Positions 33,322-45,716 of a DNA stretch of 64,000 nt are shown here, in pieces. The stretch spans positions 137,592,951-137,656,950 of the forward strand of contig NC_071355.1 of NCBI RefSeq assembly GCF_943734655.1. The letters are read 5' to 3'. The notes under the pieces were generated by a model, which saw only the letters and a program-made list of their open reading frames with translations, was not told the origin of the DNA and made no database searches. The stretch is from Sabethes cyaneus (taxonomy: Eukaryota > Arthropoda > Insecta > Diptera > Culicidae). Made by a program: the position numbers and the translations under genes. Numbering within the stretch: the stretch's first letter is position 1; each line of letters opens with the position of its first letter.

Positions 33322-34685
33322 AAAATAAGGGTAGGACGGGGCAAAGTGTGTCAGTGAATTTTTCTATGTCCTAAGACAATATTCCGCATTTGAGATATTT
33401 TTCTTTCAAACCTCTTATCAGTACCTTTTTATATCAGGGATAAAAAATAACCAGCAAGCTATCAGTTACCTACTACTTAAAAATTATCTTACATCGTGTA
33501 CAAGATGCTCAGTTGTAAGTTTAGGCGGGTGATATATGGGAACCAATTCTACAACTCTTAAAAATGGTCTCAAATTTGCAAATGTTGACCGATTTGGCTA
33601 AAATTTTGACCAAAAGCCTTAGGATTGGATATAAAACAAGTGATGTTGAGCTTAGGAATGTGGGTCATTTTTAAGGTCACTTTAAGGACCCCTAAAGTGA
33701 GAAAAATTTTAATTTTTTAGTTAAATTTCATATTTAATTGAAAAAATCTCGTCTAACTTTTGTAGAACCATAGTGAATGTATATATATCCTGAAAGCTTA
33801 TCCTCTAAGCTTTCCAAAAATGTATAAAAAACTTAAAATTGCTTGGAAAATTAATCAGTTATTCATGGTAGTATATGTACACCTAGCCAAAAAACGTTTT
33901 TTTGGAATAACTTGAAATTTTGGGGGTGTTAGGATGATGTCATATGTATTTTTATAATGTACTAGGTGTGACTAACAACGTACACTAGGTCACTTGCAAA
34001 GTATATTAAAAAAAAATTTTTTTGTCACACCGTGTTATTTATTTATGTTTACCGACTGCAAAGAAAAGTGATTTGCAGGCTATTTATTTGCAAGCGAGCG
34101 TCAATTTTCATGTTTATTCCAATAACATGCTTTGGGGCAAAGTGTGTCACATCAGCCTGAGGCGTGGGTTTAAATGTAAAGTTAGAAAAATATTGCTTCG
34201 AAATTTCTATCCCTCAATCTAGATTACCTTTATGACATATATGTGTGCATTAAATAACAACGATTGAGCAAAAAAGGCATGAGCTGTAAAATAGACCAAG
34301 CGGTGAAATGTTTAAAACAACGTGTCGAAAATATTGAATTCACGTTACGGAAAACTTTAAAGCTTGCACTAATTTTCTTAAACATGCAAATACAATTGTT
34401 TTTCACTGTTTTAAATAATTTTGCTGGATCCGACAAATTTAAACCATCGTACTCTACACCATGACACACTTTGCCCCGTTGATTGACACCTTTTGCCTCG
34501 GTGTTTTTCCACTATCAGAAAAAAAGATCTTGGAAAAATAGGAAAAATGTTTTCTAATGCTCAGTATCTCCACGATTCTTTAGAAAATATCCAAAAATGT
34601 TATGTACATAGCGCATTGGAGTTAAAATACTGATATTTTTTAATCTAACGCAGTTTGAGCTCTTTGCCCCGTCTTACCCTACTGT
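33322..34685. mobile_element. 1.36-kb element with inverted ends of gggtaRgacggggcaaag
   Basis: The left end agggtaggacggggcaaag (about 33327) is mirrored by ctttgccccgtcttaccct (about 34662-34681). Internal copies of ggggcaaagtgtgtcac (34132-34148) and gacacactttgccccg (34463-34478) suggest internal rearrangement. No transposase frame is readable and the target duplication is not clear. Confidence 0.6.
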
Positions 34686-34724
34686 AGTGTTGGTTACACG
34701 ACATTGTCATGTACATTTTATATA

Positions 34725-35150
34725 AATTAGAATAGCATAGCATAGTTTGACCGCCCGTGAGTTGCCCGCCATTGATCTAGATTAGCTGAGATTGCACAAA
34801 GAACCATCAGAATGATGCTTGGGAGTAGCATATCATTCTCAGTGTGCATTTTGTGATGGACTAATTCTATGTGATGATCAATAGCAAAGCTGGCCATGCC
34901 CGTGCAGGTTAATTTGGGAGGGAAAGGAATGTTAGTCCGACACTTGCTGCTACTGGAGACAGAGGAATCCTCTACATCAGCCACAAGTGTCACAGGAAGG
35001 AGTTGTTGTTAATAGAAAGGAATTGATCTGGATCCACCGAGGCAGGTGGTGCAATCACTGTCATTCGAGCTCGCGTACGATTTGAGGACGTTTTTAGTTG
35101 CGTGGCCATTGCGAAACAGGTAGTGAAGATCCGACAACCAATATAAGAAA
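34725..35150. other. Unassigned GC-richer block
   Basis: This block is less AT-rich than its surroundings. It carries an 88-codon minus-strand frame (34727-34993) in which I recognise no domain. It may be a repeat fragment; 35150-35665 shows nothing identifiable. Confidence 0.2.
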
Positions 35151-35665
35151 AAACTTTGAGAAACCAGTTTACCGGCGAAAGTTATGTGCTATCAACATAT
35201 TCGATTAATTCGAAATCATGCGGTCTGTTATTAAATACCGATAGACATTTGTGTCTATGCACGAAAGCTGTCCTGAGACAAACGTGTCTATTTGGCAATT
35301 TATCAAAAACATTGACTGCGCGAGATACCTTTTGGCATCCTTCGATCATAAAACTTGCTTAAAAACTCAGACTACTTTATTAGGGAGCTGTATAAAAGCT
35401 ATCAAGTTTTTGATATTTAATAATCATATGATAGAAATAACGCGCGATGTTCCAAGATAACAGATTTCACGATTGAAATGCACGTTTATAAGATTTCAAT
35501 AAAAGTTGCCGTTTGTAAGAGCACCATTGCTAAGTGTGCTCAAATGAATTCTAAACGGCCTTTTAAAACGATCGCTGTCGGAAAAATGCACCGAGCGAGA
35601 CACGAAAGCAAACGATGCTAAATTACCATACGAAACGATCCTCAGTATGAAAGCACCGTTTGTAT

Positions 35666-35980
35666 GAGACTAACCTGGATATTCAGAAATTTTCTTGTAA
35701 AGCCAGTAATTAAGAAAATTAAGATCAAAAATACACCTTTTTTTATAAATGAAATATAATGGTAATGGTACTATGTACATAATGAACCATAGTTTGAAAA
35801 TTTATATCGAGAAATATTATGCACTTGCGATATTTACGGTGAGTCGAAAACCTGATGACAAACTTAAATTTATTATACCTGAAATTAAAAATCGAAGCGT
35901 GCCAATATAGTCCCTAAGTTGATAAGCATTTCTTCCTATCAACAATAATATGCTGAAATATAGCGCCCTGCACGCGTAGT
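35666..35980. repeat. Dispersed repeat, copy 2 (copy 1 at 14431-14757)
   Basis: Same block order as 14431-14757: tatgagactaacctggatat, ttttcttgtaaagccagta, agtcgaaaacct, ccaatatagtccctaagttg, and cagcgccct-like end. About 35990-36690 holds no identifiable gene; the 73-codon plus frame at 36258-36476 is not recognised. Confidence 0.75.
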
Positions 35981-36689
35981 CATGTACATTTTATATAAAT
36001 TGTTTAATTTTAGATCCAACTAAATTATGTATGTATGTATGGGGGTAGCCACATCACCTCAAGGGTTTCCCATTGTATGCAAGTAGAATTAATGCAGAAT
36101 CGAATTTATCTACCTAGCAACTTTCATGTCAAGGACCAAAAGGGTTTGGGTGGATCTATAAGCAATATCGCTTATATGATTCCACGGGAATATAACACAC
36201 TCCTTCCAGCATAGACTTCTGGTTTCTAGATACATAACTTCGCCGTGCAAACTTATCTTGCGTCATAATTTGTATGCTAGAAGGGCGTATCAAAATCCTC
36301 TCCGACTTTATATGGCTTGGGCTGGTTACCACATCCCTTATCCAGTCTTCGATTCATTCGATACCCTAATGCTCCTTCCCCTTTACGATGATGATGGTAC
36401 ATGGCAATGTAATAAAATATATAACAGATATTTTATACAGAATATACATTATATGAAGATATATGGACAAAAATAGAACAATCTCAACAGCAGTCCTTCG
36501 AATGGAATAGAGTTGCATCATTTGAGTTTACATGAGTGCTTCCATTATTAATTTAATTTTTTCTTTTGGTATCCATGAGCATTATTTAAACTTTCTTCGG
36601 CCAGAGCTTTCACTGTACAGTAGAAAGTGCTTGCTTCATGAACTAAAACGAAACAAATAATTAGAATAACTTAGGTTAAGCTTACCTAG

Positions 36690-36905
36690 TAACAATGTCG
36701 TCTGGCTACACCGTCATCCAAACCCGCAGTTTTGAGATCAGGCAGCCGGGAACCATCATCGCACCTCCTAGCTTCGCTACTTAATAGAGCATTACCGGGT
36801 AAGGCCACGTGGAGGCGCTAGGTAGGGGCTTGGGATGGCTGGAGCTATGTTGGACGCTTCTTCATTTGCCTTCCCCATTTTATACCCAATTTTAGACCCA
36901 ACTAA
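36690..36905 (-). mobile_element. Isolated 5'-leader fragment of an RTE-type element
   Basis: The reverse complement resembles 26640-26815, the leader of the intact RTE copy: 'gcgtccaacatagctc', 'gcctccacg', 'ggccttacccgg' and 'agctaggaggtgcga' occur in the same order. Most dead copies of such elements keep the 3' end, so a lone 5' piece is unusual. Confidence 0.65.
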
Positions 36906-37148
36906 ACTATCTCTGCAAAATAAAAAATTACATTTATGAGTGAAATTGATCACTTAGGAATCAAGACGATATTACTATTAAACCATGTTTTTTGATAGCA
37001 ATGAACTAGCGTGTTAACAAAGTCTGCCACATTATTTTATTCATAGATAGTATCAAAAAACAGCCAGATAAATAGAGAATTGAATTAGTTGTATTAAAAC
37101 TTCTTTCAGCAATGAAAATTGTGTTAATGGAGTGGAATTTTACAGTAC

Positions 37149-40100
37149 CTGCGGCAAATTGAAATGCGTAATCCACCGGTGGACAACCTTGCTCTCCGTA
37201 GTGATACAAATTCATGTAGACATTACTAATTGCAAGATTCCCTTTGTTATTCGGAAAACTCAAAAAGCCAACTTCTAAACTATAAATTAAAAACAATAAA
37301 ATTTAATAAAAATAATAAAACAAGATATACTTAATGTGTTTATGTGAAATTTTTATGTTTGTTTGAGTTTATATTTTAATTTTACTTTGAAAATTTGAAA
37401 AAAGATAATGTATTTTTTGCCAATTCCAAATGAAATCGGCCCGTCTTATTCATACTAGATTTAATTTTTATTTAGGCATAAGGCCAATAGAAGAAGAAGA
37501 ATAAATAAGGAAATGAAGCAATGAATAAATAAATAAAAAGTTTTACCTAGAAAAAGTATTGGGCATGCAAATCGCACCGACTGTAATGCGGTCGCCATTC
37601 TCAAGATGTATAAAATGCATGACATATCGGTGGAAGTGTTTCCAGTTCCTTTGTTCACCTAAACAATATAATTGAATTTGATGCACCCGCAGGTGAGATA
37701 CTATAATAACCAAAACGTACCAAAGCTGTGATCTCTCATGCAATCCAAACTAAGTTCATATTTTGCACCATTTATATGAACGCTTCCGGTTAGAAACCCG
37801 TAATGCTCGTAATGTGTTTGATGATATCTGCAAAACAGAAACTGTGAATTTCCATGCACACTTTCCTGTCTCAGGTCTAACTTTTTCAAGTTTTTAAAAT
37901 GCTCTCTAGACCATAATTCTTTCGCCGTGGCACGAGCAATTGACGTAGCATCCATGTCGGAAGCGAAATTAAAATACGAAAAGTTGGTTGTCCATTTCGC
38001 TTCTAAATTCACATCAAGAAGCTGCGAATGGTCATTTTCAAATCGCATTTTTCCGGTGTATTCCAGTTTCCATGACTTCATCGGCTCTAACGGATACAAT
38101 TTAAGTCCTTCCACTTGATATTGTCCAAATTCGTCCTCTGTTTGATACATACATGTATCGGGTAATCTAGGAGATACCAATAACTTGTCGCTGAAGCCTG
38201 CCACTTTTAGATAAAGAAATCCGTTGACGAGATTGTTTCTCCTCCTGGCTGTACCACATACGATCCAAGATAAGTCTGATTGAGTTCCGTTGAAGTAAAC
38301 TGCATCTACCGCCTAATAATAATACAAAACACACTAATGTCAAAAATAATTTGTTTTTTTATTTATGTATTTGTAATAAACAATTAACATTAAAATGAAC
38401 ATTTATACATATGAGCTAATACGTATTCAGCTTTTCATGGAATATAATGGCCGACAGCATAATTTAAAATGTATCGAAGAGGGTGATAATAGGCCAAATC
38501 CCTATAAAAATGGATTTCTGTCTGTCTGTCCCTATGTTCCTTATAGAATCGAAAACTACTGAGCCGATCGGCGTGAAAATTTGCATATAGGGGTTTTTGG
38601 AGCCAGGGAAGGTTCCTATAATGGTTAGAGACCCCACCCCCTACTAAGAGGGGGGGCTCCCATACAAATGAAGCACAAATTTCTGAAGAACTAATCAAGC
38701 AAATGGAACAAAATTTTACATGTAGGTGTTTTTGGAGTTTTTTCTATGGTGAATTAAGACCCCTCTCCACTTTAGGAGGTGGTTCTCCTATACATATGAA
38801 ATATAAATTTCCTTATAATTCGAGAACTAATCAATCAAATGGAACCATATTTGGCATGTGGCTATTTTTGGAAGTAAGAATTTTTTTCTATGATGAATTA
38901 GGACCCCTTACCTTTTTAGGAGGGGAGTTCTCATACAAATGAAATACAAATTGCCTCATAACTCGAGAACTAATCAAACAAGTGGAACCAAATTTGGCAT
39001 GTGAAGGTTTTTGGAAGCAAGAATTTTTTATATCCTGAATAAGGACTCCTTCCCACTGTAGGATGCGGGGGCTCCTATACAAATGAAATACAATTTTCCT
39101 CATAATTCGAGAACTAATCAATCAAATGGAACCATATTTGGCATGTGGGTGTTTTTGGAGGCAGGAATTTTTTTATGAAGGTTTGAGACCCCTCACCCCT
39201 GTGGTCGGGGGACAAGGACTCTCATATAAAAAAACAGCAATTTTTGCGTAGCTCAGAAACTAATCGAACTCGGGAAATTTTAGACTCTTTCATGAAACAT
39301 TAGTCAATAACCCCCCGTAGAGATCATCTCTATCTAGGATTATTTATTTTCCTAGATCTGCTGACCTCTATTACTTTCCTTCAGTCGGGTCACCCCTGCC
39401 AAATGGTACTTTCTACGAAAAGATTTTCCGTGAATTGGTACACCCCGCGTAAGGTTTTTCGTGAAATGGTATTCTGCGAAACTCTATATTCCGCGTTATG
39501 GTCAACCGAGAATTGGTGTTCCGCAAAATTGTATTCGGCGAAATGGTTTGTAGTGATGGCGAATATTTAAATGCTATCCGCTTTACTTTATCAGGCTAAG
39601 CAATGGGGGGAGTTGTTTTCTACTTTACTGTGAGGAAAATTTGTATATTAAAACACCCATGAACTCCTCAGAAACTTGCAAAACTTATTGTTTACCTTGC
39701 CCTACTAACACGATATCCTCTGTTTTCCTGTAACATCTATGTAAGTAGTATGAGCTCCCTGCACTTTCAAAAGTAGATGCTATCACTAACATTTCTATCC
39801 ACTACGCATGCGGTTGTTCGGACGTAGCCAGGTATATAATGCGATTATATAGTCATCCACGATGTGTGCAACCTAGGGGTGTAGCCAAAAATTTTTCTTA
39901 TGGGGGGTTTAACAAAATAAATTTGACATAGCCTAACCTTGAGGAGTTTATTCAGGAAATAGAGAATTATTTTCGTTCGAAAGCTATATTTGGTTACTTC
40001 ATTTCACAAAAAAAATCGAATTGAAATGAAAGAAGGTAAATGTTGAAATTGCGCCTTCCAGTTGGCATCGTGTTACGTTGTATATTCCAATCTCGGCTGG

Positions 40101-42140
40101 GAGAGACTAGAATCGAGTCCATGACAGACGCGAAATCGAAACGAGAGACTCAATTTTCAGTGAAGGTAGAAAACTTGTTGGCTACGCAGATAACTTTGAT
40201 ATTGTAGGCTGAAACTTCGCGCTGAAAGTGATGGCTAGTAGGGCTGGGAGTAAATGCGTCGCAGACCATATATATGATTGGTAGAGGCTCAAAGGGACGA
40301 ATGTGCACTTTTCGTGGATGGTAATCATTGACGGTGACGAACCAGAAGTGGAAGATGAGTTTGTGTATTTGGGATCGCTGGTAGCCGCGGATAACACAAA
40401 TAAGGAGATCTTGCCGCGCATTTAAGCACTAGATCGACTCTACTTTGCTCTTCGCAAAACGCTACCATCCGCCAGCAAACGATAGCCATCGTACGATGCT
40501 GACAAAATACACAGCCCTTATTAGACCGGTAGTTTTTATGGATTTAACGATGCTTACGGAGGACATGCCCACCATTGCGAACGATATTTGAAGGAGCAAA
40601 AGCTGGAAGCGAAGAGCAGCAGAGGTACACTAGAATCTAGAATTTACGTCCATTCCTTCAGCGTCAACATTTTTGCGTCCGAAATTTGAATTATCGTCAT
40701 CTCGTTTTACGTCTAAAATTTGAATAAACGTCCTCCTTTTTTACGACCCATTTTTTTTACGTCCTCCAATAGTGAACGTAAAACGAGACTTGACTGTATA
40801 TGAATCACGAGCAGCAGACACTACTTGGGGAGATTACCATCTTGTGAAAGTTGGTAACCCAAGATTGAGTTTAATGCAGCCGACCTAGAACTAATCCCGT
40901 AAATTTTCCTGTGCTCCAAGCAGCTGGTAGAAGAAATTTCAAGCTTCAAATTGTAGAACAAATTTTCTACTGGGAGGCGTTTGAACCAACAAACCCACAA
41001 AATGTTATACCTGGGCGTACAACGTGCCTCTGACATTCCTGGAAGTATTGTCGGATGGTGAAAATTTGATCCGTTCATATGTAAATGTTTGACCAATCTT
41101 TATGATAAACTCCGTGAACACCCATCTAGCAGGTATTTTCAATATTTATTTTCAATGTTTCCACTATCTCTGTGCCTCTGGCACAAAAAGCGTACTGTTT
41201 TTTACTTGAAGTGTAAGTAACTGCTTACATCTGCTTAATTTCTTCAAAGAGTGAGCTGTCACAAGAGAGCTCAATCAATTTCAATCGCTCCTCGTTGCAA
41301 AGTATGCCCAATCTACTTCCATATATGCTCCTGAACTCCTGAACATTTAGAAGACCCACAAAGATACCATCGATCCATGTGTTTATAGGCTTGGTAAACT
41401 TCCCCCTCCTCAATTGGTTGTAACTACTACTAACACAGCTAACAGCTACCGCGATATTGGAGGGTTTATTAGTGCCGAAAATTCTGCCGGTGAATGCAAC
41501 AATCACCTCAAACTAAATCGTATCTTATTTGCACTGGTTTGACATATCTCATCTCACACATCACATCAAATTGTCCGCCATTACTGCCAAATCACGAAGG
41601 AAAGAAAATATAATTATTGTACACAGTGTGTTGTGAACTTTACTTTTAAGGAATTTGAGAAATAAGAAACGGAGTCAAGTTAATCATAGATGTTCCTGAG
41701 AAATCAAAAAATAATTATTGTGGTAGTAGAAAGACCTAGTCACACCGCTAGGTGGATTAAATCGATTTTTTTATAATGTTTCAAAAATTCAATCGGAATG
41801 ACTAGATACATTTATTCCGATACTATCATATATTTATCAGTAAACTCCATTGTAACTTACATGAACGTTATCTGAAAGCAATTGTGGTTTGTCCAAACCT
41901 TCATCTTTGAGATTGTCGCTTTGTTTGGTGAGTTTTTGTTGTAACTGAAATATAAGACATTTTTATATTAGTCAACTCAGAATTGTTCGAAGGGGCAAAA
42001 TATTGTGAATACATACCTTTCGAATATACAGTAAACATAACATTAGATAATATTTTAGATAGTATAGCCTGCCTCCTTGTTGATAAACTCCAAATATCGG
42101 TTTCATTACTACGTTCTACAGCTGCCAGCAGCAAACTTTT
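37149..42140 (-). CDS. PEP-synthase/phosphotransferase-like protein, N-terminal region (partial gene)
   Basis: Minus-strand exons 37721-38312, 37547-37658 and 37149-37279 join in phase with GT-AG introns. They encode AVYFNGTQ..IVCGTARRRNNLVNGFLYLK, then MRDHSFG-EQRNWKHFHRYVMHF, AICMPNTFS, LEVGFLSFPNNKG and GEQGCPPVDYAFQFAAG. This pattern fits the substrate-free N-terminal region of insect proteins annotated as PEP synthase or YvkC/rifampicin-phosphotransferase-like, whose ATP-grasp and phosphohistidine domains come later. Those domains are not in the window, nor is the end of the gene. Upstream, 41862-41944 (LQQKLTKQSDNLKDEGLDKP..SDNVH) is a likely exon in phase with 38312. A further candidate, 42017-42140, has a strong donor at 42016 that does not match phase; a weaker donor after 'tttact' would. 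The intron 38313-41861 is full of repeats. Family call moderate, function unproven. Confidence 0.6.
38490..39290. repeat. Minisatellite of about five ~140-bp units in an intron
   Basis: 'gtttttggag/aagcaag' recurs near 38596, 38727, 38862, 39005 and 39149, each followed by ggacccct-like, ggggg-rich and 'catacaaatgaaatacaaat' blocks, then 'gagaactaatca' and 'atggaac'. Spacing is 131-144 bp. It lies in the large intron of the phosphotransferase-like gene. Frames inside it are repeat artefacts. Confidence 0.85.
39395..39555. repeat. Degenerate short repeat cluster
   Basis: Imperfect units based on 'cgaaatggta' and 'ccgcg' run through this stretch (acgaaaagattttccgtg, cgtgaaatggtattctgcg, cggcgaaatggtttg). 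The style resembles the clusters at 85-170 and 14000-14165. Confidence 0.5.
39875..40640 (+). pseudogene. Degenerate non-LTR reverse transcriptase remnant, second copy
   Basis: Plus-strand pieces resemble the thumb and tail of an RTE-type RT: 'DGDEPEVEDEFVYLGSLVAADNTNKEIL' around 40325-40415, then 'LYFALRKTL' near 40440. There are frameshifts and stops throughout. The leading part shares 'tgacatagcctaacc' and 'tctcggctgggagag' with 19980-21010. It lies in the large intron of the phosphotransferase-like gene. Confidence 0.7.
40640..40797. repeat. MITE-like block ending gtaaaacgagacttgactgta
   Basis: Degenerate repeats of 'ttacgtcc'/'tttgaat' are followed by gtaaaacgagacttga (40778-40793) and then ctgta. 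The terminal 16-mer equals that at 183-198. Confidence 0.5.
41225..41506 (-). other. Unassigned 93-codon open frame
   Basis: Minus-strand frame with 'FTGRIFGTNKPSNIAVAVSC' and 'EEIKQM' at its end. I recognise no family. A second frame, 40821-41096 on the same strand, follows it and could belong to the same decayed element. Both lie in the large intron of the phosphotransferase-like gene, so they are probably repeat-derived. Confidence 0.25.
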
Positions 42141-43257
42141 CTATTGCAATGAGAGTTAAAGATTAACACCTGTGAGATACTTGAGCTAAGTTTTATAGCT
42201 TTCAAAATTAGATAAGATAAATCACGCTTTCATTCGGTTGATATAATATTGGTGTTTAAAAGATAACTGATTGGCGAATGAGGGATGACAAATATTTAAG
42301 TCTGAGTACGTTAGCTGCAGTACTGATCATTGATGCTGATAGCTGCAGAAAGAACAGTAGCAACAGTAGTTGATACTATTTACTATTAGTAAGTCAAATC
42401 ATAACGGCTTAACCAAAGTGTAACAAAATTGCCATCTCTCTTAAATCTTAAATGTCTTCAATGCTCTTCAACATCGAAGACTATTTATATATATATGTAC
42501 CGTGAAGATATAAAAATTGTTATGTTAATATGGGTTGGCTATGCTGCAGGTTGAGAAATCCAAATTTTTGCAATAACATTGTTTTACAACGTTTTATTTA
42601 TGTTTGTGATTGAATATTACTAGTTAAAGTTGTTTACAATATGTTTTATACTTTTTTATGCCTTATACTAAGAAAATAGATGCTCTATTCGTGTAAAAAC
42701 TGCAATATGAACATTCCAATGTTTTCCATTATTATATCAGTTTACAAGAACTTTATTTAAATATTTATTATTTTATTGTCAATGGTATCTAGGTTATTAG
42801 TATATTTTCTTCTTCGATCCGACCATTTAGTATTTAGTTGAACCACACAGAGATTATTTAGATCATAATTTTGGTGCAAATTTAAAGACATATACTACCG
42901 AGTACCGGGATACCTCGACATAAGACAATTTATGATTACAGTTGTCTTATATCGAATTATACCGAATTATATTCTTTCGAATTTTTTTTTGCTTTAACGG
43001 TCGCCAATTTCGTATGTTTACGTTTTTTAAACTATTTATTATTATTTGAGCAATTAGCTTTTCACAACTTTTAGAATTATTGGATTTAGGAACATCGTTC
43101 TGCCGCAGCATGTGGAATAAGGTTTAGCTCTAGCGTTGTTGAAAACTACCGTTTTGATTTAAACATCGAACACTTTAGAATAGAATGCGCGTTAGTACCA
43201 CTAGTAAGATAACGTACTATGCTTATTGTACACCACCATGTTAGTTAGAATGTCATC

Positions 43258-43347
43258 TATCCAGTATGGCTGAGTATAACTGAGAGTTTGGTTCAAAATT
43301 TAGCGGTTTTTGAGTGCCTTGTCGCCTCTGTAATCTATAGTCTCTGG
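43258..43347. mobile_element. Half copy of the 25873-26029 MITE
   Basis: 'caaaatttagcggttttt', 'gagtgccttgtcgcctctg' and 'taatctatagtctctg' match the right arm of the element at 25873-26029. It sits inside the 42893-44972 element. Confidence 0.8.
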
Positions 43348-43579
43348 AATGGCATGACATGACAAGTTGCTGTTTCTTCTTTTGCATTATTTTAACAATT
43401 TTAGAATGTTTACCTTCCTTTTTCGTGGTTAGAAGTGTAAGGCATATATTTACTAAATTTACTAAATAGTCAAATGGTAATGCACATTCAAAGATCAAAG
43501 ATATTAGATAAACTAAGTGTTCGAAGTTTACGTTTTGAAGAAGTGCACAGTGGAGATTTGTTAGTAAAAAAGTCTATAT

Positions 43580-44285
43580 TTCTAAATGCCGCCAAAAGAA
43601 AGATATTTTCATGAGGATTTCAATGGTGTGATCTTCATTTAGGGCACGGGTCTGTCCTAGCAGCTTTGGCCTAATAAAAGGGATTTTACCCTACTTTTCT
43701 ACGAATACAGAGCTATATTGATCAATAACTCTGGAATCCGCTGGGATCTTTTTTTGCCAAAAGAAAGCTAACTTCATGTTGATTCTGATGGCAGGGTACT
43801 TGTTTGCGGCAACATCAGTCATTTTACCCTAACTTTCTCAGTTGACGTCGCCAACTTAAGGTAGCATGATTTTTATTTGACCAAAACTACCACAAACAAA
43901 TAGATGCTGTAAACAAACACTAAACTTTTCAAATGCATATAAAAATAACTTTCCTTGGGGAAAAAAGATTTAATTTATTTCAGCGGAATCCAGAGATATT
44001 CACTTTTATTGTTAATCATTGAACTAGGGTAAAATGCCATATATTTGACCAAAACTTCAAGAGACAACCATGTGCCGTAAACGAATACCATGTTTCTCTT
44101 GAAGATAGCTTATTTTTGGCGAAAAAAGATCAATTTTATCTCAGCGGAATCTGGAGATATGGACTTTTACATCTCTTCATAGCGAGAATCGTAGGGTAAA
44201 ATATAAAAATATCTTTGTTTTGATCCTAGCTCAGCGGCATTCTGAGATATAGATGTAAAGCCCTTTTTTTTCGAAAAAATCCCCG
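43580..44285. repeat. Degenerate internal tandem repeats
   Basis: Motifs 'gccaaaagaaag' (twice), 'cagcggaatc-ggagatat' (three times, varied), 'gaaaaaagat' and 'agggtaaaat' recur at intervals of about 90-190 bp. The last unit ends in 'ccttttttttcgaaaaaatcccc', which also occurs at about 10762-10784. Confidence 0.6.
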
Positions 44286-45716
44286 CTGTGGAGCGGATAC
44301 TACGAACAGCTACGAATAAAATTAGATTTTTCGGGTTCTTCCCTCAGTAAAATTAATTGTTTTGGTTATAAAGCTGTACAAATTCAACCTGTTTTAGATG
44401 TAATATGTGCAGTTTGAAAATATTAGCAATTTACTATCATCATTAGTATAAATTCAAACTAATTTTTGTGTGAAAAATCCACATCACACTTTTAATTGGA
44501 TTTAAAACGGCATTGTCCAGTAAAACAATACAATTTCACTTAATTAAGTTCAGTGGCACTAAAAACATCAATATTTATCAAAATATATGAGTGTGCGATG
44601 TCTGAGACAGAAATATTCAAGGTTTGAAAGGGCTATAAAAGTATTGGAAGTTTAAATCAATATCGATCTGCAACTTTTTGGTGTTTTTAATGTAAAATAA
44701 TATTGTATCTTCATATTTTTAAATCATTTCTTATTTAACTAAATGGTTGACATACAACTAGAAAGTAAAGTCCCCTTTAGTAACCAATTTTATAAGCCCT
44801 TTGTCAAAAATTGGACGAAACAAGAATCAATTTACACAGTAAAAATGGTTGATAATTATGTCCCATATCGCTGGGATGTGTTATTTGTCTTTTATCGGGG
44901 TAACAATTATCTTGTATCGAGCTGTTTTATATCGAAGTTGTTTTATGTCGAGGATGTCTCATATCGAGATATCTGTGTATTGTTTTTATGCATAAATCCA
45001 TAAGTTGCAAAAATGAAGGTTTTGTGCTTACGGAAGAAGGAGTGTCGAACACTGCTCCACTTTCGCAGGCTTTTCCCTTCTGAAGAAAAATAAAGAAATA
45101 AAGCTGAATTCTAGTCCTGCTAACATTTCTTACATTTCAAATCCCATCATATTATTGTACCTTAGCTGAGCCTAGATTATTTTTCCTATAGCCCATGTAA
45201 TAGAATTGTTGTGTGAAACTCTTGTTGCACAGCTTTTGTTTTGACTTTTGATCATTATTACATTGACATTACCCTCCCATGGGAAGGTGGTTTGTCGCGT
45301 ACTTCATCAACCGCCTAACTTTCAGTAGAATAGAATGTAGTTAAAATTTGATTAGATTAGATTAGGATTTTTAAATTTTTCATGTAGTTAGGTGTAAAAT
45401 ATGTTAAGTAGAGCAAAGTTGAGCTGATATGACTTTATGTCAGATCTGGTCAAGATGAAGGCACCTAGTAAATTTTCTGGTGGACATTGCTGTCACCGGA
45501 AAATTGAAGCAAACCTACTCATCTTTGAACTATCAGCATTAGCATTAGCATTCGATAGTTAGAAATAGTTCTAATACTAGTTCTAATACTAGTGTATTAT
45601 ATGTGGTTTTTTTTGACGTAGGACTACGTCTTTATTTACTATCTGGCACTGGATAGCACTTTGTGAAAACGAAAATAGAAGTGTAACGTTGAAATGAAAG
45701 ATTTCAAATGCTAATA

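Larger units (their letters stand above)
42893..44972. mobile_element. 2.1-kb TIR element (pogo/Tigger-like), non-coding
   Basis: The left end 'ccgggatacctcgacataag' and the right end (complement of cacagatatctcgatatgag, then atcctcgacataaaacaac) are inverted partners. Terminal 'tcgacataagaca'-type motifs repeat near each end. No transposase frame survives; the 87-codon frame at 44743-45003 overlaps the right end and is not recognised. Degenerate internal repeats occupy 43580-44285. Confidence 0.6.
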
